This document shows positions 1 through 6,876 of a stretch of 14,423 nucleotides of DNA, in pieces. This DNA comes from Flavobacteriaceae bacterium (GTDB taxonomy: Bacteria > Bacteroidota > Bacteroidia > Flavobacteriales > Flavobacteriaceae): the NCBI GenBank assembly GCA_030618945.1, contig JAUXCI010000033.1:1-14423 (forward strand), written 5' to 3'. The position numbers were made by a program, and so were the translations under genes. Every line of letters starts with the position of its first letter. The first letter of the stretch is position 1. Below the pieces are notes generated by a model that worked only from the letters and a program-made list of their open reading frames with translations, ran no database searches and was not told where the DNA came from.

Positions 1-228
1 CGAAATGGCAATCAAGAATGGACAATCCAGACACTGACAACATAGGGTACACAAGACACGGGACGAAGACAAACAAAATAACAAACACAAGAAATAAAAC
101 TAGAAAGATGAGCAAGACGGACCCCACCAACAACCGGGGGTAAACCCATGTGATCTGGAAGGGTAGACAGATCCTGCTTCTTATACGACAACCGCCGTGA
201 CTACCTGAATTTACATGATATAAATTCG
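1..228 (-). ncRNA. Candidate structured RNA or long leader, 3' part outside window
   Basis: No convincing protein gene fills this stretch, yet a near-perfect leftward promoter at 233-263 should start a transcript near 226-228. The first part of that RNA is rich in inverted repeats: arms 207-213/221-227 (7 of 7 pairs), 185-189/194-198 (tetraloop, one G-U pair), 152-157/168-173 (6 of 6 pairs, GATCTG/CAGATC), 138-140/145-147 and 122-125/136-139. In addition, 162-166, in the loop of the 152-173 hairpin, is complementary to 201-205, so a pseudoknot is possible. Beyond about position 115 the RNA is U-rich with no clear folding. It does not show RNase P, tmRNA or SRP signature sequences that I recognise, nor any tRNA. 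It could be an unassigned small RNA or the 5' leader of a gene to the left. Promoter evidence is strong; identity is unknown. Confidence 0.4.
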
Positions 229-232
229 CGTG

Positions 233-263
233 CAAATATAATCTATTTCGTCACTTGTTCAAA
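233..263 (-). promoter_or_regulatory. Bacteroidetes-type promoter for the leftward transcript at the left edge
   Basis: Read on the minus strand, TTTG (260-263) is followed by exactly 19 bases and then TATATTTG (233-240) and C. This matches the primary sigma consensus of Bacteroidetes (TTTG, N19-21, TAnnTTTG) at every defined position. The start site is predicted near 226-228. It is the best promoter match I found in the window. It points away from bshB1, whose stop codon lies 125 bases to the right. Confidence 0.75.
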
Positions 264-387
264 TAAAAATTAAAATTAATTCATTATTTATCCTTCTGCT
301 AAAATCAAAATAAAAACAGTCTATTTTACATAAGATAAATTCATTTAAAATCCTTAAACCCTATACGTTGTATGCTAATTGATGCCT

Positions 388-1107
388 CTAAATCAGATCT
401 TCCAGACTATCCACCCCAACAAACCTTTCAGCGTTGAACCCTTCCCCAAATTCTTTTCCAATCAGTCTTCCCAGGTCTTTTGCCCTATAAGAAACACTCT
501 CTAAAAAATTCTTACTGGATATGGGTGAAGATGGTTCTTTCGAATTCGGATCATAAAACTGAGATCCATAGGCCGTGACGGCTTCAATTTTTGCATCTAA
601 AAAACCCGTTACATCAACAACAAAATCAGGTTTTAAATTCTCCCATTGAATATAATGATACACTTGTTTGGGCCGCCAAGCCTCCTGCGTTTTTCCATCT
701 ACAATAGTTTCTATTTTTATCAATCCCGACAAAAAACAGGCGTCCGAAACCAGACTACTTCCCTTGCCATGATCTATATGTCTGTCTCTAATGGCATTAC
801 ACAATACAATTTCTGGTTTAAATTTTCTAATCATTTTGATTACTTCCAGTTGATGCAATTCATCATTCGCAAAGAAGCCATCTCTAAATGCCAAATTTTC
901 TCTTAGAACAGCACCGAGAATTGTGGCCGCTCTTGAGGATTCCTTATCCCTGATTTCAGCAGATCCACGAGTTCCTAATTCGCCTCGTGTTAAATCCAAA
1001 ATTCCCACTTTCTTTCCCTTGGAGATTTCCTTTGCAAGCGTTGCTCCACAACCTAATTCAACATCATCCGGATGCGCTCCAATAGCTAAAATATCGAGTT
1101 TAATCAT
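388..1107 (-). CDS. bshB1: Bacillithiol biosynthesis deacetylase BshB1
   Basis: PIG-L/LmbE-family zinc deacetylase of 239 residues, which removes the acetyl group from N-acetylglucosaminyl-malate to give glucosaminyl-malate, the second step of bacillithiol synthesis in the cytoplasm. The family signature is complete: AHPDD at residues 11-15 and RHIDH at 109-113. The zinc ligands would be His12, Asp15 and His113, with Asp14 as general base and His110 also in the active site; these fall at the same numbers as I recall for the Bacillus cereus homologue. The length is normal and nothing is missing. It is the last gene of the leftward cluster, 5 bases after the preceding PLP-enzyme gene, so almost certainly co-transcribed with it. 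Related PIG-L deacetylases act on other N-acetylglucosamine conjugates, but the N-terminal sequence and Bacteroidetes setting favour BshB1. I see no clear intrinsic terminator after it. Confidence 0.9.
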   Translation of the reverse strand: MIKLDILAIGAHPDDVELGCGATLAKEISKGKKVGILDLTRGELGTRGSAEIRDKESSRAATILGAVLRENLAFRDGFFANDELHQLEVIKMIRKFKPEIVLCNAIRDRHIDHGKGSSLVSDACFLSGLIKIETIVDGKTQEAWRPKQVYHYIQWENLKPDFVVDVTGFLDAKIEAVTAYGSQFYDPNSKEPSSPISSKNFLESVSYRAKDLGRLIGKEFGEGFNAERFVGVDSLEDLI

Positions 1108-1112
1108 ATCTG

Positions 1113-2252
1113 TTATCTTAAAGCCTGTTCTATATCTGCTAAAATATCTTCTTTATTTTCAAGACCAACGGACAATCTAAGCAAATTATCTGAAATTCCT
1201 TGATTTTCCCTTTCTTGGACCGATAGTAAAGCGTGCGAAGTCAAACTAGGTTGAATAATTGTTGACTCCACCCCGGCCAAACTCATGGAGGGCTTAATCA
1301 TAAGTAGTTTTTTCTGAAATACTTTTGAGTCAAACTCCTTATTTAACTCAAAGGAAAGCATCCCACCAAACCCATGCATTTGAGATTTTGCTATTTCGTG
1401 ATTCTTATGCGTTTTTAGTCCAGGATAATACACTTTAGATATCATTGGATTTAAACTCAATTGATCCGCAATAAATTGTGCGTTTTCATTGTGCTTTTCG
1501 ATACGAAGGGCCAGCGTTTTGATACTTCTTTCCAATAAAAAACACATAAAATCGCTTAAATTTCCTCCCAGATTTCTGGCCTGGAGCATGATTTTTTCAA
1601 TATTTTTAGCGCTACCAGCTACTACGCCTGCTGATATATCACTGTGGCCACTTAGATATTTAGTTGCGCTGTGAATAGAAATATCGATTCCCAGGTCCAA
1701 GGGAGTTTGATTTAAAGGAGAGGCAAAAGTATTGTCAATCATGGTAAGAATTCCGTGTTTTCTGGCTAAATCGGCTACAGCCTTAACATCAGTGATACTT
1801 AGCAAAGGATTAGAAGGTGTTTCTATATATATTACTTTGGTGTTATCACGTATTTCATTCTCAAAATGCCTAACATCTAGGCCTTTTGTAAAAGAATATT
1901 CGATCCCATACCTGGCAAAATCCTTTTGTACCAAATTATAGGAACCTCCATAAATCTCATTTTGAAAAATCACATGATCTCCATTTTGGAGAAAAGCAAA
2001 TAAAGAAGTACTTATCGCTGCCATTCCAGAGGAAAAAGGCAAAGCTGCTTCGGCATTTTCCAAGGCAGCTACCTTGCTTGAAATCACTTCCTGATTGGGC
2101 GTATTAAAATACCTTGGATATCTATTCTTTTCGACGTCTAAGAACGGGTAAGAGCTTGCCATATAAATGGGTGATATAGAACCACCAAATTGCTCGTCTT
2201 TTATTTGTCCTTGATGGATACACACCGTATGTTTCCCTTTTTTAATAGTCAT
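1113..2252 (-). CDS. Transsulfuration-type PLP enzyme (cystathionine gamma-synthase/lyase family)
   Basis: Cys/Met-metabolism PLP-dependent enzyme, 379 residues, the usual length for the family (cystathionine gamma-synthase, gamma-lyase, beta-lyase, methionine gamma-lyase). The PLP lysine is Lys198 in SATKYLSGHSD; the phosphate-binding SSGM lies at 74-77, the ring-stacking tyrosine is Tyr101 in YGG, and Asp173 (DNTF) should contact the pyridine nitrogen. Tyr45 and Arg47 correspond to the Tyr-x-Arg that reaches the neighbouring subunit's cofactor. Two usually conserved stretches differ: the GNPT after that arginine reads NTPN (50-53), and the MTH motif near the C-terminus reads LTSH. The methionine gamma-lyase active-site cysteine is replaced by Gly103 or its neighbour. 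Family and chemistry are therefore secure, but the exact substrate is not. It sits between ggt (18 bases upstream) and bshB1 (5 bases downstream), which suits a role in cysteine metabolism. Confidence 0.85.
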   Translation of the reverse strand: MTIKKGKHTVCIHQGQIKDEQFGGSISPIYMASSYPFLDVEKNRYPRYFNTPNQEVISSKVAALENAEAALPFSSGMAAISTSLFAFLQNGDHVIFQNEIYGGSYNLVQKDFARYGIEYSFTKGLDVRHFENEIRDNTKVIYIETPSNPLLSITDVKAVADLARKHGILTMIDNTFASPLNQTPLDLGIDISIHSATKYLSGHSDISAGVVAGSAKNIEKIMLQARNLGGNLSDFMCFLLERSIKTLALRIEKHNENAQFIADQLSLNPMISKVYYPGLKTHKNHEIAKSQMHGFGGMLSFELNKEFDSKVFQKKLLMIKPSMSLAGVESTIIQPSLTSHALLSVQERENQGISDNLLRLSVGLENKEDILADIEQALR

Positions 2253-2270
2253 ATTTCATTTGATTTATAA

Positions 2271-3965
2271 TTAAAACCCTACAGCACTATCATCTCCTCT
2301 TGGGTCCGCACCACCTTCTAAACGACCATCTGGCATCACAAGAATCGCGTCAACTCTTCCAATTGAACCGTAATCTTCATGATCAATAATATATCCTTTT
2401 TTCCTCAGTGAAGCAAAAGAAACTGTATCAAAAGAATGCTCAAAATAAATTAAATCAGGTAACCATTGGTGATGAAATCTACTGCTTGAAACGGACTCCT
2501 GCATCCCCATGTCAAATTCTATCACGTTAAGGATATTTTGAAACACTGATGTAATAATGGTTGATCCTCCGGGCGAGCCAACAACCATCTTCAGTTTACC
2601 ACCTTTCTCAATTATAGTAGGAGTCATGGAACTCAACATTCTTTTTTCGGGAGCAATGGAATTCGCTTCTGCTCCTACTAATCCGAACATGTTGGGCGAG
2701 CCAACCTTAGCACTCAAATCATCCATTTCATTATTGAGAAAAAACCCTCCATCTTCTACATACACCTTAGACCCATAACCTCCGTTGAGCGTGGTGGTTA
2801 CTGCCACAGCGTTACCATATGTATCTATTATAGAATAATGTGTAGTCTCATTACTTTCAATAATCTCAATATTTCCATGTGAAATAGCTGAAGAAGGCGT
2901 GGCTTGTTCCCAAGTAAAATTAAGCATGCGATTTTTATTGTAAAATCTTGACTTCAATGAATCCATGGGAATTTTTACAAAATCAGGATCCCCCAAAAAA
3001 TATGCTCTATCTGCATAAACTCTCCTTTCAGCCTCAGTGATTAACTGTATATACTGTTCAGAATTATGTGGGTATTGAGCAATATCATATGGATCAATAC
3101 TCTTGAATAACTCCTCTAAACATATACCCCCACTTGAAGGTGGTGACATTGATATTATTTTGTATTCTTTATATTCGAATTCAACCGGATCTCTCCAAAC
3201 GGTCTTATATTTACTGAGATCCTCTTTGGTTATAATTCCGCCTAGCCCTTGCAGACAATCAACAATCATATCGGCTGTTCTGCCAGAATAAAATTCTTCT
3301 CTCCCGTGATCCCTTATTCTTTCAAGCGTGAGAGCCATATTCGGATTTTTTAAAGTGTCTCCTTCGTTCCATTCCCTGTCAAAATAGATCACACGTTGAT
3401 TTGCTATTTTAAAAGCTTCGCGATAGTAGTTTAAGCCTCTTGCCTGCTTTTTTGTAACGACAAATCCATTTCTCGCCATATCAATGGAGGGTTGGATCAA
3501 CTCTGAAAAAGGTAAAGAACCAAACTTTTTATGAATTTCGAACAAGCCGGCTATCGTTCCGGGAACGCCAACAGCAAGGGCGCCCAAAGTGCTTTTTCCA
3601 GGAACAACCTTACCATCCTCATCCAAATACATGTCTCTATGAGCCGCCAATGGAGCTTTCTCACGATAATCTAAAGCACCAGTAAGTCCTTCATTGGTTC
3701 TGAAAACCGTAAATCCTCCCCCTCCAATATTTCCTGCAGCAGGATGGACAACTGCCAAAGCCAGATCCGTGGCTATCATGGCATCAAAAGCATTACCCCC
3801 TTTTTTAAGAATAGCAACTCCTATGGCAGATGCTTCGTTTCTTGCACTAACCACCATGGCGCTTTCCGCAATTAGGCCTTTAACTGGTAAATCCTTTACC
3901 TTAGACTCCTTGCATTGAACCAAAAACAGTGATATTATAAACAGTAAGCCTAATTTTTTCATCAT
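2271..3965 (-). CDS. ggt: Gamma-glutamyltransferase, probable lipoprotein
   Basis: Gamma-glutamyltranspeptidase of 564 residues, an N-terminal nucleophile hydrolase that cleaves or transfers the gamma-glutamyl group of glutathione and related peptides. The self-cleavage and catalytic threonine is Thr374 in ETTHYS, so maturation should give a large subunit of about 356 residues and a small one of 191. Substrate-site residues are in place: Arg101 (DYREKAP), the lid and NNEMDD segment (411-416), SSM (445-447) and GSPGGS (463-468). The first 18 residues form a lipoprotein signal with lipobox LVQC and Cys18 as the lipidated residue, followed by Lys-Glu, so the enzyme should be anchored outside the inner membrane, either in the periplasm or on the outer membrane. 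Many bacterial homologues are soluble periplasmic proteins. It starts 10 bases after the acpH-like gene and ends 18 bases before the PLP enzyme. Confidence 0.93.
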   Translation of the reverse strand: MMKKLGLLFIISLFLVQCKESKVKDLPVKGLIAESAMVVSARNEASAIGVAILKKGGNAFDAMIATDLALAVVHPAAGNIGGGGFTVFRTNEGLTGALDYREKAPLAAHRDMYLDEDGKVVPGKSTLGALAVGVPGTIAGLFEIHKKFGSLPFSELIQPSIDMARNGFVVTKKQARGLNYYREAFKIANQRVIYFDREWNEGDTLKNPNMALTLERIRDHGREEFYSGRTADMIVDCLQGLGGIITKEDLSKYKTVWRDPVEFEYKEYKIISMSPPSSGGICLEELFKSIDPYDIAQYPHNSEQYIQLITEAERRVYADRAYFLGDPDFVKIPMDSLKSRFYNKNRMLNFTWEQATPSSAISHGNIEIIESNETTHYSIIDTYGNAVAVTTTLNGGYGSKVYVEDGGFFLNNEMDDLSAKVGSPNMFGLVGAEANSIAPEKRMLSSMTPTIIEKGGKLKMVVGSPGGSTIITSVFQNILNVIEFDMGMQESVSSSRFHHQWLPDLIYFEHSFDTVSFASLRKKGYIIDHEDYGSIGRVDAILVMPDGRLEGGADPRGDDSAVGF

Positions 3966-3975
3966 TTATGTTAAT

Positions 3976-4578
3976 TTATTTTTTGAAAGATTTATTAATT
4001 TCAATTAATTTGTCAGTAGTAAAGTCATGAAGTTCTTTGAAAAATAAAGTGAAATCATGCTCAAAATCGTCATAATGCGCTTCGAGATCATTTATGGCAA
4101 GATCCATATTAGATATACCTCCAGTCCTTCTGTTCATTCCTGATAACACTTTTTGAATTCCTTCTTTATGAGCATATGAAGCTAACCAGTCGTCTCTAAT
4201 CATATACTTTGACATATACTTTATCTTTTCTGGAAGAATCTCATAATGCTCCATTAACAACTTATAAAACGCTGTGGTATACTCTTGTAGCGGAATTTTT
4301 GAGTACAAAGACCAGTTTTTTGCCAAAAAATGATCGTATAAAATATCAACAATTACACCCTTATACAAGCCGTATTGTTCATTCAGACGCCTTTTACTAC
4401 CTCTTGCAATTTTATGACCATCAGTAAATGAATCTATTTGCCGATGCAATAAAACTCCTTTCTGAATATCCTCTGAGAAATTTTTATACTTATTACCTTT
4501 GATATGGTCAGCTATGAAATTACCTATTCGAATCGTTTCATTATCTCCAGAAAGGTAAATATGCGCAAGATAATTCAT
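3976..4578 (-). CDS. acpH: Acyl carrier protein phosphodiesterase (AcpH/DUF479 family)
   Basis: Protein of 200 residues that aligns over its whole length with Escherichia coli AcpH, which removes 4'-phosphopantetheine from holo-acyl carrier protein. Visible family blocks are the start MNYLAHIYLS, GNFIADHIKG (19-28), LLHRQIDSFTD (43-53), DILYDHFLAKNW (78-89) and the late M-x-RR-x-G motif; the histidine and aspartate residues expected to hold metal belong to these blocks. No signal peptide or membrane segment is seen, so it acts in the cytoplasm. It is the first gene of the leftward cluster, 10 bases before ggt, and diverges from rocD across a 209-base control region. A functional tie with the downstream thiol genes is not obvious. 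The DUF479 fold is certain enough; activity in Bacteroidetes is inferred from E. coli. Confidence 0.8.
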   Translation of the reverse strand: MNYLAHIYLSGDNETIRIGNFIADHIKGNKYKNFSEDIQKGVLLHRQIDSFTDGHKIARGSKRRLNEQYGLYKGVIVDILYDHFLAKNWSLYSKIPLQEYTTAFYKLLMEHYEILPEKIKYMSKYMIRDDWLASYAHKEGIQKVLSGMNRRTGGISNMDLAINDLEAHYDDFEHDFTLFFKELHDFTTDKLIEINKSFKK

Positions 4579-4683
4579 CAGCTATTTTCGGTTAAAAATA
4601 ATCTTTTAAATATTAGAAATAAAAATATTTTAGTATTACTTGAATCGGACCTTGAAAAACAGGCTCTCGTCGTTTTTTTTTAA

Positions 4684-4691
4684 TATTTTTG
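4684..4691 (+). promoter_or_regulatory. Possible -7 element upstream of rocD
   Basis: TATTTTTG followed by C matches the TAnnTTTG element of Bacteroidetes promoters, and would give a leader of about 90 bases before the rocD ATG. No TTTG or TTG is present at the proper 19-21 base distance upstream, so the -33 part is missing or degenerate. A promoter that needs an activator is possible. I found no good leftward promoter for the acpH-ggt cluster in 4579-4787; the best leftward match (TATTTTTA) has one mismatch and no -33 box. Confidence 0.35.
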
Positions 4692-4723
4692 CAATTCTCA
4701 GGATGATTTCTCTCCTAAAGAAG

Positions 4724-4743
4724 GAATTATACATGTATAATTC
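4724..4743. promoter_or_regulatory. Perfect 20-base palindrome in the acpH/rocD divergent region
   Basis: Arms GAATTATACA and TGTATAATTC are exact reverse complements with no spacer, centred on ACATGT. It lies 45 bases upstream of the rocD start and downstream of the only -7-like element found, where a bound protein could block elongation or initiation. Perfect dyads of this size are typical of operators for dimeric regulators. Because the region is AT-rich, short palindromes are expected, but a 20-base one is not. No regulator gene for it is recognised in the window. Confidence 0.5.
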
Positions 4744-4745
4744 AG

Positions 4746-4769
4746 CCTAATTAATGCTTATTTATTAGG
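4746..4769. repeat. Second inverted repeat immediately upstream of rocD
   Basis: Arms CCTAATTAA (4746-4754) and TTTATTAGG (4761-4769) pair at 8 of 9 positions across a 6-base gap. It starts two bases after the 20-base palindrome and ends 18 bases before the rocD start codon. It could be a second operator or a hairpin in the leader of the rocD mRNA, close enough to affect translation. Confidence 0.35.
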
Positions 4770-4787
4770 TATTCAATTCTATTTATT

Positions 4788-6029
4788 ATGTTATTGAAAG
4801 ACAATAGTATCTCAAAAACTGCAATAGCACTCGAAGAAAAGTATGGAGCCCACAATTACCATCCACTTCCTGTTGTACTTAACAAAGGGAAGGGAGTTCA
4901 TGTGTGGGATGTTGACGGAAAACAATATTATGATTTCTTATCGGCATACTCTGCAGTCAATCAAGGCCATTGCCACCCAAGGATCATTGATAGTTTAATA
5001 GAACAGGCAAAAACCTTGACGCTTACGTCCAGGGCATTTTATAATGACCAGCTTGGAATTTACGAAAAGTTTATAAGCAATTATTTTGGATTCGATAAGG
5101 TATTACCTATGAATACAGGGGCTGAAGCCGTTGAAACTGCTATTAAGATATGCAGAAAATTCGCTTATGAAAAGAAAGGCATTCCTGAAGAAATGGCAAA
5201 CATAATTGTTTGCGAAAACAATTTTCACGGCAGAACCACAACTATCATTTCCTTTTCCAATGATGCTACAGCCAAAAAGAATTTTGGTCCATATACACCA
5301 GGATTTATAACAATCCCTTACGATGATATCGAAGCTCTGGAAGCTGTTATCAAGACTAATAAAAATATAGCAGGATTTCTTGTAGAGCCAATCCAGGGTG
5401 AAGCCGGAGTTTACGTTCCAACTGATGGGTACCTTAAGCAGGCCCGAGAAATTTGCAAAAAAAATGACATCCTTTTTATTGCAGACGAAGTTCAAACCGG
5501 AATAGCAAGGACAGGGAAATTATTGGCTGTTGAACATGAAAATGTTAAGCCTGATGTCTTAATTTTAGGGAAAGCATTATCGGGCGGAGTCTATCCGGTA
5601 TCAGCAGTACTTGCAAATGATCACATTATGGAAGTTATTAAACCGGGGCAACATGGTTCTACGTTTGGCGGTAACCCTTTAGCGGCTGCTGTAGCAATTG
5701 AAGCCTTGAAAGTAGTTACAGATGAAAATCTTGCTGAAAACGCAGAGCGACTTGGAATTATCTTTCGAAAAGAATTAGGAGATTTTGCCATAGAAAATGA
5801 CTTGGTTTCCGCTGTTAGAGGTAAAGGACTTTTAAATGCCATCCTCATTAATGATACAGAAGACAGCTCTACAGCTTGGAACATTTGTATGAAACTCAGT
5901 GAAAATGGCTTGTTAGCGAAACCTACCCATGGAAATATTATAAGGTTTGCACCACCACTAGTAATTACGGAAATTCAAATAAGAGAGTGTATAGAAATTA
6001 TCAAGAACACGATTTCTTCTATGATATAA
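4788..6029 (+). CDS. rocD: Ornithine aminotransferase
   Basis: Class III PLP aminotransferase of 413 residues, very similar along its length to human ornithine aminotransferase. It moves the delta-amino group of ornithine to 2-oxoglutarate, giving glutamate-5-semialdehyde and glutamate, and so links arginine breakdown to proline and glutamate. The PLP lysine is Lys262 (LGKALSGG), Asp233 (IADEVQTG) contacts the cofactor, and GSTFGGNPL (290-298) holds the phosphate-binding threonine. Residues that in the human enzyme bind ornithine or the second substrate are kept: Tyr24 (NYHPLPV), Tyr54 (AYSAV) and Arg149 (FHGRT). These separate it from acetylornithine and GABA aminotransferases. It is a single-gene unit: divergent from the acpH cluster and closed by the terminator at 6042-6075. 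No other arginine or proline gene is next to it. Confidence 0.95.
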   Translation: MLLKDNSISKTAIALEEKYGAHNYHPLPVVLNKGKGVHVWDVDGKQYYDFLSAYSAVNQGHCHPRIIDSLIEQAKTLTLTSRAFYNDQLGIYEKFISNYFGFDKVLPMNTGAEAVETAIKICRKFAYEKKGIPEEMANIIVCENNFHGRTTTIISFSNDATAKKNFGPYTPGFITIPYDDIEALEAVIKTNKNIAGFLVEPIQGEAGVYVPTDGYLKQAREICKKNDILFIADEVQTGIARTGKLLAVEHENVKPDVLILGKALSGGVYPVSAVLANDHIMEVIKPGQHGSTFGGNPLAAAVAIEALKVVTDENLAENAERLGIIFRKELGDFAIENDLVSAVRGKGLLNAILINDTEDSSTAWNICMKLSENGLLAKPTHGNIIRFAPPLVITEIQIRECIEIIKNTISSMI

Positions 6030-6041
6030 AGTATAACTCAT

Positions 6042-6075
6042 AAAAAAAGCCCTATCCGTTGGATAGGGCTTTTTA
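6042..6075. terminator. Bidirectional intrinsic terminator between rocD and the Crp/Fnr gene
   Basis: A 9-base GC-rich stem, GCCCTATCC (6049-6057) with GGATAGGGC (6061-6069), closes a 3-base loop. It is flanked by A5-7 on the left and T5 on the right, which extend the stem by five A-T pairs. The symmetry gives a U tract on both strands, so it can end rocD rightward and the regulator leftward; the two stop codons face each other across 57 bases. Confidence 0.9.
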
Positions 6076-6086
6076 TTAATATCTTT

Positions 6087-6776
6087 TTAATATCCTTCGG
6101 TCAAATGCTGAAGTTTGATTTTGTTCTCAATTTTGATTCGTTTACCCGACAGTGATATATAACCTTCCTTTTTAAATTCTGACAATAATCTTATGGTTGA
6201 TTCTGTTGCTGTTCCAATAGCATTGGCAATTTCCTCACGCGTAAGCGTAACCGAAATATAACCTTCACTATCAGTACCAAAAATTCTTTCAAAAAATAAG
6301 AGAGATTCTGCCAATCTCTCCCTCACATTTTTCTGTGCCATATTTGCAATGGCAGAATTCGCCTCATCTAAGTCATCAGCCAAAGACTTGGTTATTTCCA
6401 TCGAAAATTCAGAGTTGTTTTTGAAAAGCTCAATAATTTCATTTTTAGGAATAAAACATACTTCCATTTCCTCCAAAGCAGTTACCGTCAAATGAGCTAC
6501 AGAGTTACTGATCACCGACCGATGCCCTACAAGTTCTCCTTTCCTGATAAATCTCACTATTTGCTCTTTACCATTTGGGGCCAGTTTGGTGAGTTTACAT
6601 TTACCATTCCTCAAACAGTAAACCCCTTTTAAAGAAGTCCCTTCACTAAAGATAACTTCTCCTTTTTGAATGTGAAGTGATGTTTTTTTCTTAGCAATAG
6701 ATTGAAGATCATGTACAGAGACAGAACTTAATGAGTTGAGATCTCTAATAACACATTTTTCACATTCCTCTCGCAT
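6087..6776 (-). CDS. Crp/Fnr-family transcriptional regulator
   Basis: Regulator of 229 residues with an N-terminal cyclic-nucleotide-binding-like beta-barrel (about 20-125), a long dimer helix (about 125-160) and a C-terminal winged helix-turn-helix (about 165-220). The recognition helix includes Glu192 and Arg196, matching Fnr Glu209 and Arg213, while the Fnr serine before the arginine is Ile195; a TGA-N6-TCA half-site pattern is thus expected. The N-terminus carries Cys5-x2-Cys8, with Cys54, Cys60 and Cys107 further on. Fnr uses a third N-terminal cysteine that is absent here, so an iron-sulfur oxygen sensor is possible but not shown. The cAMP-binding arginine-serine pair of Crp is not evident. 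It is divergent from ccoI and near the cbb3 operon, with a matching operator at 9281-9302, so the likely role is to switch on microaerobic respiration. Confidence 0.88.
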   Translation of the reverse strand: MREECEKCVIRDLNSLSSVSVHDLQSIAKKKTSLHIQKGEVIFSEGTSLKGVYCLRNGKCKLTKLAPNGKEQIVRFIRKGELVGHRSVISNSVAHLTVTALEEMEVCFIPKNEIIELFKNNSEFSMEITKSLADDLDEANSAIANMAQKNVRERLAESLLFFERIFGTDSEGYISVTLTREEIANAIGTATESTIRLLSEFKKEGYISLSGKRIKIENKIKLQHLTEGY

Positions 6777-6796
6777 ATCTAAATATTTAATTCCTG

Positions 6797-6812
6797 CAAA
6801 TTTATATAAATT
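6797..6812 (-). promoter_or_regulatory. -7 element for the Crp/Fnr gene overlapped by a palindrome
   Basis: On the minus strand TAAATTTG (6797-6804), followed by C, matches TAnnTTTG and would start the mRNA near 6790, about 14 bases before the start codon. The -33 position reads only AATG, a weak match. The 14-base perfect A/T palindrome 6799-6812 (AATTTAT/ATAAATT) overlaps this element and might be an operator, although its base composition makes chance plausible. The rest of 6777-6876 must also hold the ccoI promoter, for which I see no strong match. Confidence 0.45.
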
Positions 6813-6876
6813 CTGACACCTAACATTTTTTTATGTAACTTTTTTATAAGAAATTTACCCACTTTTTCAAAGATAT

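Noticed and set aside
3..142. Plus-strand open frame with ATG at 18 at the left edge
   Set aside because: It is rich in Thr, Asn and Lys only because the strand is A-rich, and it overlaps the inverted repeats and opposes the strong promoter. It resembles no protein I know.
100..230. Match to RNase P, SRP or tmRNA at the left edge
   Set aside because: The GGAA run near 157-160 recalls the SRP tetraloop, and GGGTAAACCC (138-147) recalls part of RNase P, but the flanking conserved blocks (the SRP asymmetric loop, the AGGAAAGTCC block of RNase P, the tmRNA acceptor ends) are absent on both strands.
5103..5495. Open frame of 130 codons antisense to rocD
   Set aside because: The opposite strand encodes conserved ornithine aminotransferase motifs over the full length; the antisense frame shows no recognisable domain.
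6828..6841. ACAT-T6-ATGT inverted repeat upstream of ccoI as a second Crp/Fnr box
   Set aside because: The half-sites lack the TGA/TCA core in the right spacing and the arms are only four bases long in AT-rich DNA, so it is not the same kind of site as 9281-9302.
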